A stretch of 64,000 bases of DNA from Pseudocercospora fijiensis CIRAD86 (lineage: Eukaryota; Ascomycota; Dothideomycetes; Mycosphaerellales; Mycosphaerellaceae): positions 3,161,486 to 3,225,485 of the forward strand of contig NW_006921540.1 in NCBI RefSeq assembly GCF_000340215.1, in the 5' to 3' direction. The position numbers and the translations under genes were made by a program. Below, one piece after another: positions 9,646-20,852 of this stretch. A model generated the notes under the pieces. It was not told where the DNA came from, did not search any database, and saw nothing but the letters and a program-made list of their open reading frames with translations. How positions within the stretch are numbered: position 1 is the first letter of the stretch; each line of letters begins with the position of its first letter.

Positions 9646-10224
9646 CTATGCCATGATCTCGGTCTGGGTGAATAGATCGAACATCGGCACACCTGCAGGC
9701 CCCTTCCACTCGCCATTCCATCGACCGTCTGCTTTCTTCTTTTCCACAAACTTCAACGCCCCAAGTTCCAGTTCATCCCAGCTGCCCTTCAAGGACACAA
9801 CATCGTCTTTCCCGAGTTGCTCCACAGCAGCCCGACACCAAGCATAACATCCAAAAAGATTGGCCTTGGCTTGATCCTCGTCGTCCTCCTGATAAATCGG
9901 TAGCGGCCCGAGAGACTGTTCGATATCATTTTCCGGGTTCAGTGTTAAGACTTTCCCAACGACGATCCGTGCTAGAAGATGGTTCTCAGAAGTGTAGTCC
10001 TTGATAGAAATCCGCTCATATCGCCAAGGCTGACTGACTACGCCGTCGATATTCTGTAGCGTGTTCAGAAGGTGTCGTTTTGTGACTGATCGAGAGGGTT
10101 TCCCTTTTGAACTCTTTGGAGCAGTGAATATTGCCCAGTGGTAAGTGTTCGGATGTTTCGGGCGTGCGTAGAGTGCCAGCTCCAGGCGAGGCTTGTTGCG
10201 GTATCCAATGGTGTGAGTATGCAT
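9646..10224 (-). CDS. Small fungal-specific protein (DUF6914-like)
   Basis: 192 residues, single exon, ATG 10224. The N-terminal half shows a pattern I associate with small fungal-specific proteins: LELALYARPKHPNTYHWAIF, then a Lys/Ser loop, then TLQNIDGVVSQPWRYE and LLARIVVGKVL, followed by an acidic linker and a Cys/Trp-containing segment (YAWCRAAVEQL) and a C-terminal EWKGPAGVPMFD. Such proteins are annotated as DUF6914 in memory, but I cannot check this. There is no signal peptide or membrane segment, so a cytosolic location is likely. No catalytic motif is evident. The gene stands alone, convergent with nothing; its 5' flank (10225 onward) is shared with the MCH1 promoter region, so the two are divergent. 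Confidence 0.7.
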   Translation of the reverse strand: MHTHTIGYRNKPRLELALYARPKHPNTYHWAIFTAPKSSKGKPSRSVTKRHLLNTLQNIDGVVSQPWRYERISIKDYTSENHLLARIVVGKVLTLNPENDIEQSLGPLPIYQEDDEDQAKANLFGCYAWCRAAVEQLGKDDVVSLKGSWDELELGALKFVEKKKADGRWNGEWKGPAGVPMFDLFTQTEIMA

Positions 10225-11180
10225 CCTGAGTCTATTGTTGGGGTTACTTTGTTCGGCTGTGTGAGGATCTGCTTTCAGCCAGATAGATGATCAGGCCTGG
10301 AACTCGCTCCACAAGCCATAGGCGCTGAACAAGAAGATAGTCTTTGTGTTTCTAAAGGTGGCCTCGCAGTGTGTTCACAGTCTCCGATCTCTGCAAGGAT
10401 AGCATGCCTCCTTTCCGTCGAAGCTTTTCTGGTACTTCCGTCCCTTTCTTACTCCTGACCAGCAGTTGGGGCAGGAAGGTATGTTCCAAATACTTGACAA
10501 ATTCCGTGCAGGTGTCAGTCGGCACCTATGTGGATGTCCTACCCAACGAAGGCGTGGGCCACCAGTTGAGATATGAGGTATGAGATGTGATCAATACGGC
10601 AAATGCAGGTCCCTGGAATAATCAACAGGCCCAGCACAATGGGATACTTTGCGCAAAGCACTGCGCATTGACTGTTTCACATTTGCATAGGGCGAGCGGT
10701 ATCTTAGCCGAGGGCCGAGGCAGGCATCGATCGATAGAGTTGAGATATACGACGTGAGATATGTAGTCTGTACTCGATCGATCAGAGTTGTTCGGCCTGA
10801 TCAGAGTGGTGAAGGAAGGAGAAAAGTGGGAGGAGGAGGAGGCTGTAAGAAGGACTTTGATGTGCTTTGACGCCTGCCTCGTCAAACTCATCAAATGGCG
10901 CTCCGACCCATGATGACGTGACCCTTTCACTGCCCAGTGCCGGAGTGGATCCATCCCTCCCTAAGCACATCGCGCGTGAGCTGGCACTGGCACTGGCGCC
11001 TTTGTCCAGTGACTCGACAGACGCGGCGCCTACCAGAGGCATGGCTGGCAGCATCTCCTTCACCACTTCCTAGACTGCGCAGCGTGGAAGACTTTGCCAT
11101 GGCACGAGCAGCATAGCATTGACGGCCTGCCGCGGCATCGACCTCTCCCGCATTCCACCCTCCCAGGCATCCATATCAAC
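10225..11180. promoter_or_regulatory. Shared upstream region of two divergent genes
   Basis: About 950 bases separate the start of the small fungal-specific gene (10224, minus) from the MCH1 start (11181, plus). It must hold both promoters. The octamer-like word CGATCGAT occurs twice within about 55 bases (10727 and 10776 areas), a candidate but unproven site. No gene is called; the open frames here are short. Confidence 0.4.
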
Positions 11181-13037
11181 ATGCCATCCTCCTCGAGCCA
11201 GCCATCGAGCCATCGCGGCCACGAGAACGGCGGCGCTACTATCGACAAGCTTGAATACCATCCTGGCGGGAAACCTCTGCTGCACCCTGACGAGAGTCAA
11301 GGCGAGAGCAGTGGGCGGCAAAGTGAAGACAGGAGCTATGCTGGGAGCTTCTTCTCAGATGTCGCCGAGGGCATAGCGGACAACGATAGAGAGCAGTTCA
11401 AGAGAGAGTTCGTGCGCTACGGCAGCTTTGCCTGGGCATTGATTAACACATTGGGTGCCGGCAGCATCACGGCATACTCATTATATGCGCCACTCTTCCA
11501 GCATCGCCTCCACTACAGCCAGCTACAGGTCAATGGCGTGTCCATCACTGCTGAGATCGCCATGTATTTGCCTGTTCCACTTTGGGGCATGATGTGTGAT
11601 CGCTTCGGCCCTGGTATGCCCTCTTTTCTCGCAGGCACCTTTTTCGGCTTCGGGTACCTGTTGGCCGCTTTCACCTACAAAAGTGGTCCACCTCCAGCGC
11701 TAGGCGGTTCTGGCTACCCATACTGGGTCATGGTTCTCGCTTTCATTTTCATCGGTCTCGGCACATCTTGCATGTACCTCTCCGCTGTCACGACTTGCGC
11801 CAAGAACTTCGGGCGAGGAAAGTACAAGGGTATCGCACTCGCATTGCCCATCGCATGCTTTGGCTTGAGTGGTATGTGGCAGGCGCAAGTCGGCAGTCAC
11901 CTGCTATACGAGACCAAGGCGGACGGCAGCAAGGGCGATGTCGATGTGCACCGTTTCTTCCTTTTTCTCGGCATTCTTCTGCTAGCTACCGGCATCATTG
12001 GCTGTTTCACTCTTCGAATCGTGGACGAGGGAACCCTGATAGAAGAGGCTGTGGATGAGCTGGAGCAGAGCGGGTACCTCGAGGAGAGTCAATTCTTTCA
12101 TCGACTACTGCAAGAAAGGGAAGAGCAAGTTGGCTATGGTACACTGTCTGATTCTGAGATGCTGGACATTCGCCGCAAAGCAGAGGAAGAGACGGAGAGG
12201 AAGCTCGAGGCGCAGCGGATGAAGACGTGGCTCCTCAATGCTGAGACTCGTCGTTTTCTCACTGATAAGACAATGTGGTTTCTTGCAGCTGGCTTCTTGC
12301 TCGTCACAGGGCCTGGAGAGGCATTCATCAACAATCTTGGGACCATTATTGACACACTGTATACTCCTGGGACAGAACCCAAGGAAGGCAACCCTACATC
12401 AGCCGCTACGCATGTCTCGATTGTGGCTGTCACCAGCACCATCGCCCGTATCCTGACAGGCACTTTGACGGATGTCCTTGCACCTACCTCCGTACCTCAC
12501 CAGCACTGCCGTGGCCCGAACTCTATGGTAAACAGCATTGCTTCCCTCCCGTCGTTACCAGGCGAGAAGAAGAGGCTGGAGATTTCCCGTGTTACCTTCA
12601 TCATGGCTTTTTGCATCTTAATGTCTATCGGCCAAATCATTCTCGCATCTGGCGTAGTCCAGCAGCATGCCGAGCGCTTCTGGCTCGTCTCAGCATCGAT
12701 CGGAGCAGGCTATGGAGCAGCTTTCAGCTTGACACCAATCATAATCAGTGTGATTTGGGGCGTCGAAAATTTTGGGACGAACTGGGGCATTTGTGCAATG
12801 ATGCCGGCCATAGGTGCGACGATCTGGGGACTGGTTTACTCTGGTGTCTACCAGTGGGGAGCAAATTTGGGAGATGCTCAAGGGAAAGATGTGGTTCGAG
12901 ACAAGCTTTGTTATGGCATCCTATGCTATGCGCCAACTTTCTGGGCAATGGCTGTATGTGTTTGGATAGCATGTGGGTTGTGGTTGTATGCATGGCGAGG
13001 ACCTGGTGGGTGGAGGCAAAGATCAATTGCTGTATGA
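11181..13037 (+). CDS. MCH1: Major facilitator transporter, MCH1-like
   Basis: 618 residues, single exon. ATG 11181 (MPSSSSQPSSHRG) is the first ATG in the frame. After a polar leader, residues about 80-270 form six membrane segments (LINTLGAGSITAYSLYAPLF; VSITAEIAMYLPVPLWGMMC, with the inter-helix DRFGP loop), then a long charged cytosolic loop (about 280-385, many Glu/Arg), then six more segments (LAAGFLLVTGPGEAFINNLG; VAVTSTIARILTGTLTDVLA; the last pairs to about 600). The pattern matches MCH1, a yeast vacuolar-membrane monocarboxylate-transporter homologue whose substrate is unsettled and which does not transport lactate or pyruvate in yeast. The loop length and the LTGTLTDVLAP motif support that family over NFD4-type plant relatives. 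Vacuolar location is inferred from homology. Confidence 0.85.
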   Translation: MPSSSSQPSSHRGHENGGATIDKLEYHPGGKPLLHPDESQGESSGRQSEDRSYAGSFFSDVAEGIADNDREQFKREFVRYGSFAWALINTLGAGSITAYSLYAPLFQHRLHYSQLQVNGVSITAEIAMYLPVPLWGMMCDRFGPGMPSFLAGTFFGFGYLLAAFTYKSGPPPALGGSGYPYWVMVLAFIFIGLGTSCMYLSAVTTCAKNFGRGKYKGIALALPIACFGLSGMWQAQVGSHLLYETKADGSKGDVDVHRFFLFLGILLLATGIIGCFTLRIVDEGTLIEEAVDELEQSGYLEESQFFHRLLQEREEQVGYGTLSDSEMLDIRRKAEEETERKLEAQRMKTWLLNAETRRFLTDKTMWFLAAGFLLVTGPGEAFINNLGTIIDTLYTPGTEPKEGNPTSAATHVSIVAVTSTIARILTGTLTDVLAPTSVPHQHCRGPNSMVNSIASLPSLPGEKKRLEISRVTFIMAFCILMSIGQIILASGVVQQHAERFWLVSASIGAGYGAAFSLTPIIISVIWGVENFGTNWGICAMMPAIGATIWGLVYSGVYQWGANLGDAQGKDVVRDKLCYGILCYAPTFWAMAVCVWIACGLWLYAWRGPGGWRQRSIAV

Positions 13038-13314
13038 AGGGATTCATAGTCCTGAGATATCAAATGAAGCCCAGCCAAGCTTGTATACGAGAGTACGAAC
13101 CATACGTCTGCGCGCTTACTACCATTGCTGCTTCGCGATCTTTGATAGGTGTCTCTACGAATATTTGATGTAATTCAGCAGATCTCACATAGTTACACGG
13201 AGGTTTACGGCGTCAAGTGAAGGTGGCTCCTTCTCCTTGGTGCAGAGGATTGGCGAATGCCTCGGCTGTTCTCGGTCTCAGAACTCCACCCCAGACATGC
13301 AAACATCAATCCAT

Positions 13315-13362
13315 CATCAACATCAACATCAACACCGACACCGACACCGACACCGACACACG
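13315..13362. repeat. Hexanucleotide microsatellite in SDR leader
   Basis: CATCAA units pass into about four CACCGA units. It lies about 90 bases upstream of the SDR start codon and is probably in its 5' UTR. An ATG at 13257 would put it in frame as a Thr/Pro run, but conserved sequence begins only at 13452. Confidence 0.8.
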
Positions 13363-13451
13363 AGATCAATCACAGCCAGCACTGTTATCATTCCGGCCGT
13401 CTCGGAAGGGCTCACAAAACACATCTCTCTACAGAACCACCTTCAGGAAAC

Positions 13452-14459
13452 ATGGCCTCATCAGCGCCCAAAAAACGCCTCCAAGCCCTCTCGGAGCATC
13501 TCATCAACCGCCCCAAATCTACAGGCCAATTCGAAAACATCCCCACCATCCCCACCGTCGCCCCTTCCAGCAATGGCCCCCGCATGAAAGACAAAATCTG
13601 TATCATCACCGGCGGCAACTCTCCTTTAGGAATCGGTCGTGCCACAGCACACCATTACGCGAATAACGGTGCCAAAGCCATCTTTCTTTGCGATCTGAAT
13701 ACGGATTATCTAGAGGTGCATAAGAGGGAAATCGAGGGGAAGTATCCTGGATGTGAGGTGCTTGGGAGGAAAGTTGATGCGGGAAAGGAAGAGGATGTTG
13801 CGAAGGTGGTTGATGAGGCTTTGAGTCGGTTTGGGAGATTAGATGTTTTTTTCGCGAATGCGGGGATTTCGGTGACGATGAAGAGTGTTTTGGAGAGTGA
13901 CGCGGAGGATTTTATGGATGTTATGAGGGTGAATGCTCTTTCGGTGTTTCTTGCTGTTAAGCATGGGGCGAGGGGGATGTTGGTTACGGGGAGTGAGAAG
14001 AAGTTTCCTGGCGGTAGTATTGTTGGGACTGGTGAGTGGTCGTGTGCCGGTTTGGGTCTTCTGATTGCTTGCTGACTTGACCTTGTTTTAGCTTCCTCGG
14101 CCGGCATGCGTTCGAATGCTGGGGCGACGGATTACAGTGCGAGTAAAGCGGCGGTCATCTCTATCATGCAGACATCTTGCTATCAACTTTCTGGAACTGG
14201 CATCAGGTGTAATGCGATATGTCCTGGCATTATCGAGACTGGTATGACTTCACAGATGTACGAGATGGCTCGAGCACGAGGATCTGAGCAGAAGATTGGC
14301 CAACTGAACCCGTTGATGAGAGGAGGTGTTGCTGATGAGGTTGCGAGAGTGGCGCTTTTCTTGAGCAGTGATGAGAGCAGTTATGTAAATGGGCAGGCGT
14401 GGGCGGTATGTGGTGGTCTCACAGCAGGCCATCCATTCGTGCCTGGAAAGTTGGCGTAG
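13452..14459 (+). CDS. Short-chain dehydrogenase/reductase
   Basis: Two exons (13452-14031, 14092-14459) with a 60-nt intron (GTGAGT, GCTGAC branch, TTTTAG); 315 residues. Classical SDR: the NAD(P)-binding glycine motif is TGGNSPLGIGRA (about residues 50-61), NAG at the fourth strand (FFANAGIS), and the active site is Ser in ASSAG with YSASK (the Tyr and Lys catalytic pair), the intron falling just before that Ser. The C-terminus GHPFVPGKLA is a conserved ending in related fungal SDRs. An acidic residue after the second strand (FLCDLN) suggests NAD rather than NADP preference. Substrate cannot be assigned. ATG 13452 was chosen because the upstream in-frame ATG (13257) would only add a repeat-encoded leader. 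Confidence 0.88.
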
Positions 14460-14722
14460 AGAAACGCAAGAGCGCATTTGAGTGACAAGAATGGGAAAGT
14501 TCACTTTTCGACCTCTTGGTAGGTGCGAGTGCCGCAGTACCTATTGACAAAGATTTAGTATCTCTCTTGAACTTTCCACCGACATCAGTCTTACATCGCA
14601 ACACAGAATCGCATCACATACGCCTCATATACGCCGCGCATTACGATTATTATCAGGACATCACGACATATCGCTGGGCCCATCGCCTTTCTCTCTTTCT
14701 CTGTAGTGCCCTGCTGGCCGTG

Positions 14723-15955
14723 ATGGCGACTTCCATGAGTGATCATGCAGTCGCACAGCTGCGAGCAACGCGCGCCACCAACGAAGAAGTCATTCGTCAA
14801 CTCCTAGCATCCAACGCTGCACTCGATCAAATCATCGCTGACCACGAAGGCACCACCACGAGACTTTCCTCGTGCCGCTTCCTCGACCTTCCACCTGAGC
14901 TTCGAGATCAGATCTATGATATTTGCCTGTCGGTGGGCAAGGTCTTCCTACCACCATTTCTGGCTGGAGATGTCCGCCTAGAAGGCCGACGTGAATTTGA
15001 AAAGCCTAAATGGCAACTCCTGCTTGTGAGCAAGAAGATTCGCGAGGAGTCCGCCAAGAGGCTTTTCTCATGCAATTTGATGGTTTTGAGCGCCGCATTG
15101 GGTTCGAAAGATGACACGGCGTGCAACGTCTGGCTGATTCGAGTCTGGTCGCCATTCACGCATCTCAGAAAATGGCCTCTGAGCTTTCGACACCTCAAAC
15201 GCGAGTTTCTAACGAAGGTCAGCATTGCATTTGACATGCGATGCGAGGATAAACTGCAGTCTGCTTGCTTAACGAAACCAGTCTGGACACCCAACGGTAC
15301 CTTGGCGAGACCTCACCACGACACACTGCTTCAGAAGACCCTAACGTGGAAGTATATGCTCCACTGTTCCATGGGTCCCGCCCTCCGTCATCTACAGGTT
15401 GACCTCACAAATTGCTATTGTGACTCCGGATGCCATCGCCTGACGAGTACAGCTGCTGCTCTGCTGGTTCACGACAACAAAGATCTGCCGATAAAATTGG
15501 AAGTGATCGAAATCCTGGGTACACAGACTGCTGACGAACGCCGTGAACTCACTGGCGCACTGGGATTTGAGTTTACAGAAGATGTCAATGAAAATGAGCT
15601 TCGATTCCATCGAAACGATAGCGGTCAAAGCATTGATCACGGCAAATTGACGATGCGATTCAAGGCTTTCAAGATCCCAAGCAACATTTCGTCCTTCCGT
15701 AAGTGGTCATATCCTGCGTCATATGACACAAAGTGGTACGAGACTCGTTGCTGACGAAAATTTGCACAAATAGGATGGAGTTCTCATCTAAACTTTTATC
15801 AGCATGAAGACCTAGGTGACGAGGTCATCGAGTACGGTCCTCCAACGATCCGCTTCAAGCTCGAAGACCCGTACAGCAGTTGGTACGAGAGAGCGCCAAT
15901 CGATCAACCTCGACCGTCGAAGACTGGATCTTCAGAAGTGCTGGTGCAGCTATGA
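14723..15955 (+). CDS. F-box-like protein
   Basis: Two exons (14723-15698, 15774-15955) with a 75-nt intron (GTAAGT, GCTGAC branch, ATAG); 385 residues. The splice restores frame and extends the protein by 60 residues past the unspliced stop. After a helical leader (EEVIRQLLASNAALDQIIADHE), the segment CRFLDLPPELRDQIYDICL at about 51-69 is the F-box-like signature common in Dothideomycete proteins, followed by KWQLLLVSKKIREESAKRLF, typical of the adjacent region. The remainder is an unclassified alpha/beta stretch with FRHLKREF and several Trp. Role as an SCF substrate adaptor is inferred from the motif alone. Confidence 0.72.
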
Positions 15956-16437
15956 TACGTCAATGGCGGAGCGTTCTTTTCGGCTGCCATCACTGCGCTC
16001 CTTGAATATTGTGGCGTACTCGGCTTGATGCCATAAATAGCAGGAAATGCATTATGTCGCTCTGCGACGACACTCCTTGGACCGATGACTTAAACTTGCT
16101 TAGGAGGGATCAGTTCCGTCGGCTTTTCAATTGCTGAAATCATCAGTTCATAGGTAGAGGCTGAAAGACGCATGCCCACCACTGCACGGCAAGGACATCA
16201 TCAGTGAGGCTTGTGTACGGAAGTCGTGTGGTATGGGAATCCTTCGACGCTTGCTCCACCAATCCCTTCGATTCCTTCGCTGTTCATTCCCAATGAGGAC
16301 ACGCACGGCCATCCGCTTCACGACCGACGATCGCCCGATGTACTTGCGACTGCGGCTCCTGCAATTAAGAGATGTAGTTGTTATAGGTCGCTACTGTCCA
16401 TTCATCCACACCCTGTGCTGCACACATATCGAAAAGA
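15956..16437. promoter_or_regulatory. Intergenic, upstream of secreted beta-propeller gene
   Basis: About 480 bases between two plus-strand genes. No obvious TATA box; no gene seen. Confidence 0.4.
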
Positions 16438-17475
16438 ATGCTTGCTCACTTCACTGCATTGACACTGGCCTTGGGCTGGGCAAACACTTCTCCTCTACCC
16501 GCAACCGAAAACCATCATCAACTTCCAATCCTCAACATCACTCGCTTCGCCAACCTTGGATTTGAAAATCTGGCCATACGTCCAAATGGCCAGATCCTGA
16601 CGACCACCACCAACCCCAACGCGAGCGTATACCAAATCGACCCTTTGAACATCCTACCGCCTACGCTCGTCCACACGATCCCGAATGTCACCAGCGCAAA
16701 TGGCATTGTCGAAGGAGAGCGGGATATTTACTACATTGCATCAGGCCACATAAACATCACCTCACCATCCGACACATTCCCAAGCTCCTACTCCATCACA
16801 GAGCTGAACATGCGAGGAGTATTCGTTCTCCCGCATGGCCGACTATCACGCCAGCCTACAACGAAACGTATCGCAAGCTTGCCAAACGCAGCACTCTTGA
16901 ACGGAATTGCGTTTTCTCGTCCTAGATCCGACCATCTTCTTGTCGCAGATACATTCCGTGGCCTTGTCTGGAACGTCAATGTCAAGAAGGGGAGTGTTGG
17001 GGTAACACTCAACGACACAACGACCAAAGGTTCCGCTTCCAATCCCCCCGGGATCAATGGCGTCAAAGTCCATAATGGATCTTTATATTGGACGAATACG
17101 GGGCAAAGCAAATTGTATAAAGTCGAAATCGATGAGAAGGGTAATGTGTCGGATGGGTGCAAGGCGCAAGTTGTTGCGGCGAATCTTGGTTGTGATGATT
17201 TTGTTTTGGATTTTGACGGGAATGTATATGTCGCTTCTCCGTTGGGTGTTGTTACGAAAGTTAGTCCTACTGGCCAGCAGGAAGTCATTGCAGGGAATTC
17301 GACTGGAAGTAATAAGCTGAATGGTCCTACGGCTGTTGGGTTTGGTCGGTTGGCGTCTGATCGATGGAGTTTGTATGTCACGACTGATGGAGGCCTACCA
17401 CAGTTTGGAGGTCCTGTTAATGGGACTGAGGGTGTTTCAAGGATCGACTTGGGGATCACATCTGCTTCGTATTAG
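16438..17475 (+). CDS. Secreted SMP-30/gluconolactonase-like beta-propeller
   Basis: 345 residues, no intron, ATG 16438. A signal peptide (MLAHFTALTLALGWANTS) is followed by repeated propeller-blade segments: FENLAIRPNGQILTTTTNP, NGIVEGERDIYYIASG, LNGIAFSRPRSDHLLVADT, NGVKVHNGSLYWTNTGQSKL, DDFVLDFDGNVYVASPLG, and GPTAVGFGRL near the end. This order matches the SMP-30/strictosidine-synthase-like six-bladed fold. Fungal relatives include secreted gluconolactonase-like proteins and propeller enzymes of biosynthetic clusters annotated as hetero-Diels-Alderases. The metal or substrate site cannot be confirmed, and no biosynthetic cluster lies nearby, so a generic secreted role is safer. Several NxS/T sites fit secretion. 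Confidence 0.82.
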   Translation: MLAHFTALTLALGWANTSPLPATENHHQLPILNITRFANLGFENLAIRPNGQILTTTTNPNASVYQIDPLNILPPTLVHTIPNVTSANGIVEGERDIYYIASGHINITSPSDTFPSSYSITELNMRGVFVLPHGRLSRQPTTKRIASLPNAALLNGIAFSRPRSDHLLVADTFRGLVWNVNVKKGSVGVTLNDTTTKGSASNPPGINGVKVHNGSLYWTNTGQSKLYKVEIDEKGNVSDGCKAQVVAANLGCDDFVLDFDGNVYVASPLGVVTKVSPTGQQEVIAGNSTGSNKLNGPTAVGFGRLASDRWSLYVTTDGGLPQFGGPVNGTEGVSRIDLGITSASY

Positions 17476-18944
17476 AGGAGATGTGATTATTTGTCTCCTC
17501 TCCGATTCTAGTGTATAAGTAGCATGGATCGTCCAAACCGTCACAAAAACTGCCTGCATAGAGGGAGCTCTCTATTACTGCTGTTATTGGTGTCTCTCTA
17601 CTGCACTCAATCGTCTTCTACTAAATGAGAAGCATCCGAAGCATGAGTGAAATATGTCCATCTACAACATGAAGTCAGCAGTCCAAGCAGCCAAGAAAAC
17701 CACCAAGCCTCCGAACTCGTAATCTAAACTCCCACGCACTTCGCATCCAACGCCGTCCACATGTTCGGCAGGAAGAATCCAGAAGGAACGCCCAAGTTAA
17801 GAGCCAAGATTAGAACCTATCATCCCTTCCTAAAAAAAAATCCCCCTTCTTCATCTCACAATCCCGTCCCGTCATGTCGAATACAACACCAAGAACCAAG
17901 ACGTCACACACCTTCAAACACAGACAGGATAGCATGTCCTGCAGAGAAACAAGGATCTTGGCTTTTTCGATGATCGATCCGAGAATGAAGCCTGTGAGCA
18001 ACAGGGTAGACCAAGCAAGAACTTGCGTGGGTCCCTAGACACGTTGGTGTATCGAAGAAAGAGACAGAGATGTGAGTTTTCGGAATAGAATTGGAACTAG
18101 TTGGTTGGAGAAACAAGAGTTATGTTATTTGGTCTGTCGGTCTATACAACAAGGGAGGGAAGATGTTTTGGTGAGGTAAACGAACAAGGTGCAGTTTCGT
18201 CCGGGACACGGGGATATCGTTCCTCAGCGAACCCGGACAAATTGAGATCAAGTGTCGACGCTGACCACGACCGAAACCGATATTCATTCGAAGTTACGCC
18301 GCTCCGTGGTCAGCTGCACAATTTGTGGCTTGAGCACTACGTCAATTCAAGACATGTCAGCTGTGCCTAGTCCAGTCTAACGAAGGACATGTGTTCGATC
18401 TCGAGCGGGGTTAGACAGTAATCCGAAGAGTTTGTACAGCAATAGGCATCCAAATTCATTACATGGGTATCTCTAGATAGAATCGTTTCATCGTCGCTTG
18501 CTACAGCATCATCTCCCCGAGAAAGGGTCTCGTGTCAAAATTTCACTTCTGTCAGACTGTGCTAATTTGACAGTCGTGGGTGTGCCTGTACATCACCAGA
18601 TCTGACTGCTCGGTCCAAATCCTCGTCGGCGGCTGTTGCTGCTTGTCGCGGTTCCTCTGTTTCACCGCCACGGGGTATGTTCAATGTGCTCTCCTCTGAG
18701 CATGCCGTGGCTTTCTGCTCGGTGTTGTAGCACAAAGCCGAGTGTCGTATATTCGACTCATGATCGATGCAGAAGTCAAATCGTTCTTCGATTTCGATCA
18801 ATCCGTCATCCAGATCGTTCAGGTTTGAGTCGCTTGGAACGATGCAATTTAGAGAAGTTTGCATTTGCGGGTCACATCTTCTGGCCACGCATCGTAGTTG
18901 TCGGTGTTGTAATGTTCTTTTCCGAAAGTCGATCCTTGCTTCCT
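17476..18944. other. Intergenic, no gene supported
   Basis: Nearly 1.5 kb with only short frames. A long minus-strand frame (18562-19275) overlaps the small gene at 18945-19178 in another phase and lacks a known domain, so it is not called. Confidence 0.4.
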
Positions 18945-19178
18945 TCAACCCTTCTTGAGAGAGAATGCCCGAAATCTTGTCTTGATCGCATTGACTGGCT
19001 GAATAGGCTGGTTTGAAACGGAAGAAGTCGGCGACGATGACCTGTCGCTTACGCTGGCTAGGCTGCCTTGCGACTCTGATCGTCGACGAGTTTCTGCCAA
19101 AACATCTGCGAGGCTGACATTTGATCGCGAGTATGGAGTGTTGTCGGTGTCGAGGATCTCGACAAACTTTGAAGCCAT
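18945..19178 (-). CDS. Small Ser-rich hypothetical protein
   Basis: 77 residues from ATG 19178 (MASKFVEILDTDNTPYSRSN). It is rich in Ser/Arg in the middle (LADVLAETRRRSESQGSLA) and ends with QPIQPVNAIKTRFRAFSLKK followed by Gly. No signal peptide or membrane segment. The RRRSES and SLKK sequences look like basic kinase sites, and the composition suggests an intrinsically disordered protein. Small single-exon proteins with a DVLxxRRRS stretch are widespread in Dothideomycetes and of unknown role. The alternative is that this is the first exon of a longer gene, but no good donor-acceptor pair was found to extend it. Confidence 0.5.
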   Translation of the reverse strand: MASKFVEILDTDNTPYSRSNVSLADVLAETRRRSESQGSLASVSDRSSSPTSSVSNQPIQPVNAIKTRFRAFSLKKG

Positions 19179-20800
19179 GTTGTGTAGAGTAAAGTGTATG
19201 CTTGTTGAAGTATGTTCTTAGAACTGTTGTCGATAGACAGATATAGTAGCGACAGTCAGAAGAACAGGTATACAATAGTGGTCAGATATGCGGAGGCGGG
19301 CGGAGGCGGGCACGAGGTCTTTGTATCTGAGATCCAGATAGACCCTACCACGCAAGCTTCCACCTCACCCTGTGAGGCTGCGACACCAACGGACCGCGGT
19401 GCCTGCAAAGATCCTAGGTCGTGGGACAGAACCCTGCAGACGGTCAATTTTGACTGCCGGGCTGGTAACACTCAGCCATTCTGCGAAGGGAAAAGACGCC
19501 ACGCCGCATGTTAGCTTGTGCAAGGTCAATTAATGATGACTGAGAAGGCGATCACGTTGCCCGTTCCCCAAAAGAGCAGTGATAAGACGCTGTGTCACCT
19601 GTGAGGATGGTCTAGGCGTGTCGCCGTTCGGCAAGTTTTGTCGGCGGAGGAATCGAGTCTCGAGACGACCAAGCACGGTCGACAGAAAGCGCCGATCGCT
19701 GGGGCTCCAGAGTCCAGCCAGCGGCCAAAGTTGGCAGCATATGAAGGACCAAGGATGTCAGCTTGCACGGCATCACGTCACGTCACATTCGTTGGCTTGT
19801 GCAATCTGACAGCCACATGCATCCGTCTGAGCTTTCACAACATCTCCGCGTGCGATAGTAGAATTATTAGAGCACACCAAAAATCCACACAGCAACAGCC
19901 ATCTATTCTATGCAGAGGCGCATGAAAATCTGAACCTTCGTCTGACTAGCAGCCACAAATAGATCGGGGAGGATTCCTAGGCACGTGCGAGGCGTTGAGG
20001 ATGCAAGACTCGCTCGCCGAAAGCATGCATTATTTTCGTTTTAGAAGACTAGAATAGTGAGCCATGTAACCCTTTCTGGATGAATCGCTGCTTGGCTCGT
20101 TGCATTATTCTCACCGATTTCACGCAGCCCGGAAGCAGTGGAAGATGTCTGTATCCCGTTCGCCTCGTCCATCGCAAGCCGGGCCCGTCTCAACGCGGTG
20201 GCAAGTTTGAGTATGCGCCTGACTCTCGGACCGCTAACTATTGAAAGGCTCTGCAGGCAATCTGATCGTGCAGAAGCGTATGTACGACGCAACAAGTATG
20301 CTTGGAAGAACGCATGTTATTGAGTGCAGGCGATCTCAACCATAACCGTGCTCTGTACTGGATGGATCTAGACCACACGGCGCCAACGGACTCGACGGAG
20401 CGACAAACGGCACAGATATTGTGTGAAACCACTTACGTTGCCACAGCATCTCTCAAGCAATCTGGCCTGACAAATATGGCTTGCAGACTACGACAGCTGC
20501 ATAGCATTTCGAGTGGCTTCCGCATGCTCTTCATCTATCTTCTGACACTTCACAGCGATTCATGCTCGGCGCGACGCGGCGGCAAAGGGGTTGGTAGGTA
20601 TGTATCGACGCAGTATAGATGAAACGTGAAGATTGGTTCCTTTCGGGCAGAGAGAGGATCCACGGTCCTGGAGAGGGGAAATCTGGGGCCGAGCACGAGA
20701 CTGGGGAGCTTCGTCGACAGACATCGCTACTACTGTCCGAGACATCTCAGGCGACTGTCCGTGGTTGTTCCAGATCCGGGGTGCAGAAACACGCAGGACC
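19179..20800. other. Intergenic, no gene supported
   Basis: About 1.6 kb of un-RIPed DNA between the small gene and the MULE. It has short frames only. A GGCGGAGGC duplication is near 19285. The last bases (20792-20800) are the left copy of the MULE target duplication. Confidence 0.4.
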
Positions 20801-20852
20801 CCTCGAGACTAAACCGAGCCCTAGCTACCCGCCCGAGCCCCAGCATATCCCG
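20801..20852 (+). repeat. MULE left terminal inverted repeat
   Basis: 52 bp starting CCTCGAGACTAAACC. It matches the right repeat in inverted orientation with two differences, both C here and T there, so this copy is less RIPed. Confidence 0.92.

Noticed and set aside
18562..19275. A 237-codon minus-strand frame overlapping the small Ser-rich gene
   Set aside because: It begins without ATG, has no domain, and overlaps a more convincing small frame in another phase.
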